Shown piece after piece: positions 60,901 through 64,000 of a stretch of DNA of 64,000 nt; positions within the stretch are counted from its first letter, which is position 1, and each line of letters begins with the position of its first letter. A model generated the notes under the pieces. It saw only the letters and a list, made by a program, of their open reading frames with translations, ran no database searches and was not told where the DNA came from. The position numbers and the translations under genes were made by a program. Source of the DNA: Chlorella sorokiniana (Eukaryota; Chlorophyta; Trebouxiophyceae; Chlorellales; Chlorellaceae); NCBI GenBank assembly GCA_025917655.1, contig CP084619.1, positions 1,302,001 to 1,366,000 of the forward strand, in the 5' to 3' direction.

Positions 60901-63900
60901 AGCAGGCGCAGCAGGTCGCCGCTCTCGGCTGAGTAGGCCAGCGCTGTGCCGTCGCCTGCGGGGTGACACACCGGCGGCACCGCCAAGATCAGTCCGGTGA
61001 CCAGTGCGGCGGCAGGGGCCGGGCGCACATGCGTGGCGAGCTGCTGCGCGGCCGGGGCATCAGCAACGAGGCCCCGGAGCAGCGGCGGTGCGGAGGCAAG
61101 GAATGGCAAGGAAAGGTAAGGAAGGGCAAGCGGGCAGCGCACCCGACGTGGTGACCAGCTTGTCGCCCGAGGGCGAGATGCACACGTCAGACACCCACGC
61201 CTTGTGGCCCTGAGCCATGGGGCGGAAGGGGGTGTGGGGGTGTGGGGGACGGGTGCACGGTCAGGGAGCGCTTGGGGCGACGTAAGGGGGCGGGTATGCT
61301 GCTCAGCAGGCACAGCGTTACCAGATTCGCAGCGCGGCGGCGTGGGCGGTCATGCCACCCGGCGGCCTCACCCCCTCCTCGCCCCCAGCCCGCCTCACCG
61401 TGAGCACGCGGCGGCACTGCCCCGCCTGCAGGTCCCACACGCGGGCGGTGCCGTCCTCTGAGCCAGTGGCGCACCAGGTGGCATCAGGGGACACAGCCAG
61501 CGCGTTGATGCGCCCCTCGTGCCCCGCCAGCTCAAAGCGGCACGAGCCGGTGTGCAGGTCCCACAGCCTGCGTGGGGGGGGGGGGGGAGAAAGTGGGTGG
61601 GTGGGGGAATAAGGATCAGCGGCGCAGACGGAAGCCCAGCAAAGGCACGCAGGCCGGGGGGGGGTGCCTGACCCGGTCGTGTGGCACAATGTGGGGCCAA
61701 CAAGCCTGCCAGCGCGGCCCGGCACGCACTGGCTCGCCTGCGCCACAGGCTGCCACACCTGCACCGCCGCCCCGACCCCACCCCTCAATCACAAACTCGC
61801 ACACACCTGACCACGCCGTCGTGCCCCGCTGTGAGCGCGCTCTTGCCGTCTGGCAGGAAGCGTGCGGCGGTGACCCAGCCTGCGGCGCCGCCCATCACCC
61901 CCATGCACTGCCCCGAGATGACGTCGTACATGCGCGCGGCGCCGTCGGCGCAGCCCAGGATGGCAAAGCGAGTGCAGGGGGAGAGGGCCACCGCCAGCAC
62001 GCCGCCCTGCTCCCGGCACCCCCCTTGAGCGTGTGCACGGTGCGGGCGGAGGAGAGGTCCCAGACGCGGGCGGTGCCGTCCGACGAGGCGGTGACGACAA
62101 AGCGGGCCCAGGGGTCCATGGCCAGCGCATTCACGGCGGCGGTGTGGCCTGCACACCAGAGGGCACGCGAGTGGGCAGCATGGGTGGGTGGGAGGGTGTG
62201 CAGGGTTGTGGGCGGCCGCCCTCCAGGAGAAGGAGGCAAAGGGCGGCGCAGGCAGCAGTGTGCCCCGGCCCTACCCACCCGCCAGCACGCGCAGGCACTG
62301 GCCCCGCTCCATCTCAAAGGCGCGGGCGGTGCCGTCGGAGGAGCAGGTCAGCGCCAGGGAGCCGTCTGGGGAACGGAAGGTTGGGGGCGGGGGGGGGGGG
62401 CGCGCGAGGTGAGGGATGAGGCGGGGTGGGGGAGGGCACCGCACGCAGCGGCTGCAGCAGTAACCCAGCCAGCCAGCCAGCCTGCGGCGGGCTCCCCTCC
62501 AAGCACGGGCTGGCCCAGTCGCTAGTCTCAGCAGCTAGCGCGCGCGCGCCCCCAAAGAAAAAAACAAACAACACTCCTACACACTCACCCGAGGTGATGG
62601 CCATGTCGGCGACGGGCCCCGAGTGCCCCTCCAGCAGCAGCACGCAGTCGCCGATGTCCAGGTCCCACACGCGGCAGGTGCCGTCCGAGGAGGCTGCGTT
62701 TGGGCGGTGGGAGCCAGCGTGAGCGGGCAGGGTGGGTGCGCGGTTGCCAGCGTAAGTGTGTGCCAGCATGTGGGGGTGATGGTCGGGCTGACGGCTTGGC
62801 CTACCGCCACAGGCAGGGCGGCCAGTTGGGTGCAGGGGAGCAGCAGCGCAGGGAGCGGCGGCCGCGCAGCGTGCGCCCACCCGTGACGGCGTCGGTGCCC
62901 GAGGGCGTGAGCAGGACCTTGGTGACGGGGGCGGTGTGGCCGCGCAGCGCCAGCCGCTGCAGCCCGCCCGCCTGCTCCAGGGAGGGGGAGAGGGGGCCAG
63001 GCAGCGCGGCAGGCCGCACAGCAGCGCGCGCGGCGGCTGTCCTCGTACACGAGGCGCCGCTGCTCCGCCAGCCACGCCTGCGGCAGAGGGCACACCACAT
63101 GGGGGCGGTTTGTGGCCATGCTGCGCGCTGGCAGCGCCTCCTGGGCTGCCGCCAGCCCCCGTTCCGTTGCAACCTATGCAACAACAAGGGCTGGGGGCCA
63201 AGGGGAGGGGTGGCCGAAGCCGTGGCCAGCAAACCAGCCGCCCTCGCACAGCCCACCTGCATCGCGGGCGACAGCGGCGCCGTGGCCAGGCGGCAGGCCA
63301 TGAGGCAGCGCAGCAGGCCGTGCGCGCGGGTGCGCCAGCGCCTGCGCCGCCGACAGCTGCAGCGCCTCCAGCACCAGCTTGGTGTCGGCGCAGTTGTGAG
63401 CCAGCAGATACCTGGCAGGGCGGGAGGGGGAGGGAGGGCGGGAGGAGAAGGGTGACCAGGGGGGTTGAAGGTGAGCTGGCTTGCCTGGAGATAACGACAA
63501 ACTGAGCTGACGCGCTTCTTGCAGGCGCTCGTAGAGTGGGGATCAACCCCCTGCTGCACCCAGTCCTCCCCCCCCCCCCCCCCACACACACATCCCACAC
63601 CCCGCCCCCCTCACCGCCGGAAGTCGGCCACCACGGCGGTGAGCCCCGCGGCCAGCAGCTTGCGCCGCAGCCAGGCGGGGTCCAGCAGCAGCTGGCGCAG
63701 CACGGCGGCGCGCCCCGCCCCCGCCAGGTGGTGACCCAGGTTGGCCAGCAGGTAGCCGTCGTCGGGAGCCTCGCGCAGGCGCGCAGCCAGGGATGGGGCG
63801 GCGGCGGCGGCGGCGGCGGAAACGGTGGCCGCGGCGCCCGCCTGAGCGTCGGGCGCCTGCGGTTGCCAGTGGTACTGCCCCGGGCGCAGCTGCCACGTCT

Positions 63901-64000
63901 CCTCGCTGCCCTCCGAGCCTAGGGAGGCGGCGGCGGCGCAAGGTGCACCGCTGGCGTCCATGGCGTCGGCGTCTGCGCTGCCGCCCGACTCCTCTGAGAT
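57927..64000 (-). CDS. STAND/APAF-1-type WD40-repeat protein, C-terminal part
   Basis: The right edge cuts off the N-terminus. Reading leftward from about 63800, DDGYLLANLGHHLAGAGRAA, LDPAWLRRKLLAAGLTAVVA and ADTKLVLEALQLSAAQALAH form the helical linker that in APAF-1/NB-ARC/NACHT (STAND) proteins follows the NTPase domain. About 15-16 WD40 repeats then run to the C-terminus, enough for two propellers. Examples are CRVWDLDIGDCVLLLEGHSG (about 62670), ARVWDLSSARTVHTLKG (about 62070), ARMYDVISGQCMGVMGG, LWDLHTGSCRFELAGHEGRI, ARVWDLQAGQCRRVLT, VRVWDLAARLAQPRGYHEGR, ARLWDARSGTFKV, VLLWDVTSLDMLRALPG, ARVWDAATGACLHVLEG (about 59610) and ACVWDAATG. The tail is Ala/Arg-rich, ending SRSPSPAQPAGQ with stop TAA at 57927. 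Introns often fall between blades. The family uses ligand sensing by the propellers to trigger oligomerisation; the ligand and effector are unknown here. Confidence 0.85.
61574..61587. repeat. G14 homopolymer in a WD40-gene intron
   Basis: A run of 14 G (C on the coding strand) sits just upstream of a WD40 exon, in acceptor-tract position. Confidence 0.9.
63568..63583. repeat. C16 homopolymer in a WD40-gene intron
   Basis: A run of 16 C is followed by short CA repeats, between the first two helical-linker exons. Confidence 0.9.

Overview
This window is nuclear DNA from a green alga, most likely a Chlorella-like trebouxiophyte. The sequence is visibly GC-rich. Genes are broken into short exons by small GT-AG introns, and TGTAA, the chlorophyte poly(A) signal, lies downstream of many stop codons. 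Two genes fix the lineage: chlorophyllide a oxygenase (chlorophyll b synthesis) and PsaO (a photosystem I subunit of green algae and plants). Genes are tightly packed on both strands. I see no rRNA or tRNA gene, CRISPR array, transposase or reverse transcriptase.

Layout. 1-2575 (-) is chlorophyllide a oxygenase, running off the left edge. 3114-4102 (+) is a ureidoglycolate lyase-like enzyme. 5283-7191 (+) is a Gln/Ala-rich orphan. 7784-9882 (-) is a NUDT14-like Nudix hydrolase. 10016-11012 (-) is a TVP38/TMEM64 (SNARE-associated Golgi) membrane protein. 11443-14997 (+) is a DNA-end-repair protein joining FHA, polynucleotide-kinase-like and aprataxin HIT/zinc-finger domains. 15347-17726 (+) is a secreted Cys-rich Stig1-like protein. 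18120-20050 (-) is an F-box/LRR protein, 20374-23834 (-) a bromodomain protein, 24245-26105 (-) a U-box protein and 26528-31066 (-) a large helical orphan, followed by a decayed U-box fragment near 31.5 kb. 31924-33379 (+) is a membrane RING protein.

The right half holds anthranilate synthase alpha (33692-38271, -), mitochondrial ribosomal protein L47 (38584-39236, +), a ZCCHC8-like zinc-knuckle/PSP protein (39603-42233, +), a Gly/Pro-rich type I membrane protein (42795-46211, +), a basic nuclear-type orphan (46513-48709, -), a spastin-like AAA ATPase (48984-51996, -), PsaO (53528-54751, -), an STK19-like winged-helix protein (54980-56535, +) and the C-terminal part of a STAND/APAF-1-type WD40 protein (57927 to the right edge, -).

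These are unrelated housekeeping and accessory genes and do not form one pathway. Two themes recur. Ubiquitin-type modules (F-box, U-box, U-box relic, RING) cluster between 18 and 33.4 kb. Reading frames of clearly conserved genes are repeatedly interrupted as if one C or G were missing from a C/G run, which points to sequence errors more than gene death. The most system-like items are the STAND-WD40 protein and the FHA-kinase-HIT fusion. Exon borders were inferred by eye from splice sites and family resemblance; gene ends marked by recognisable C-termini are firmer than starts.
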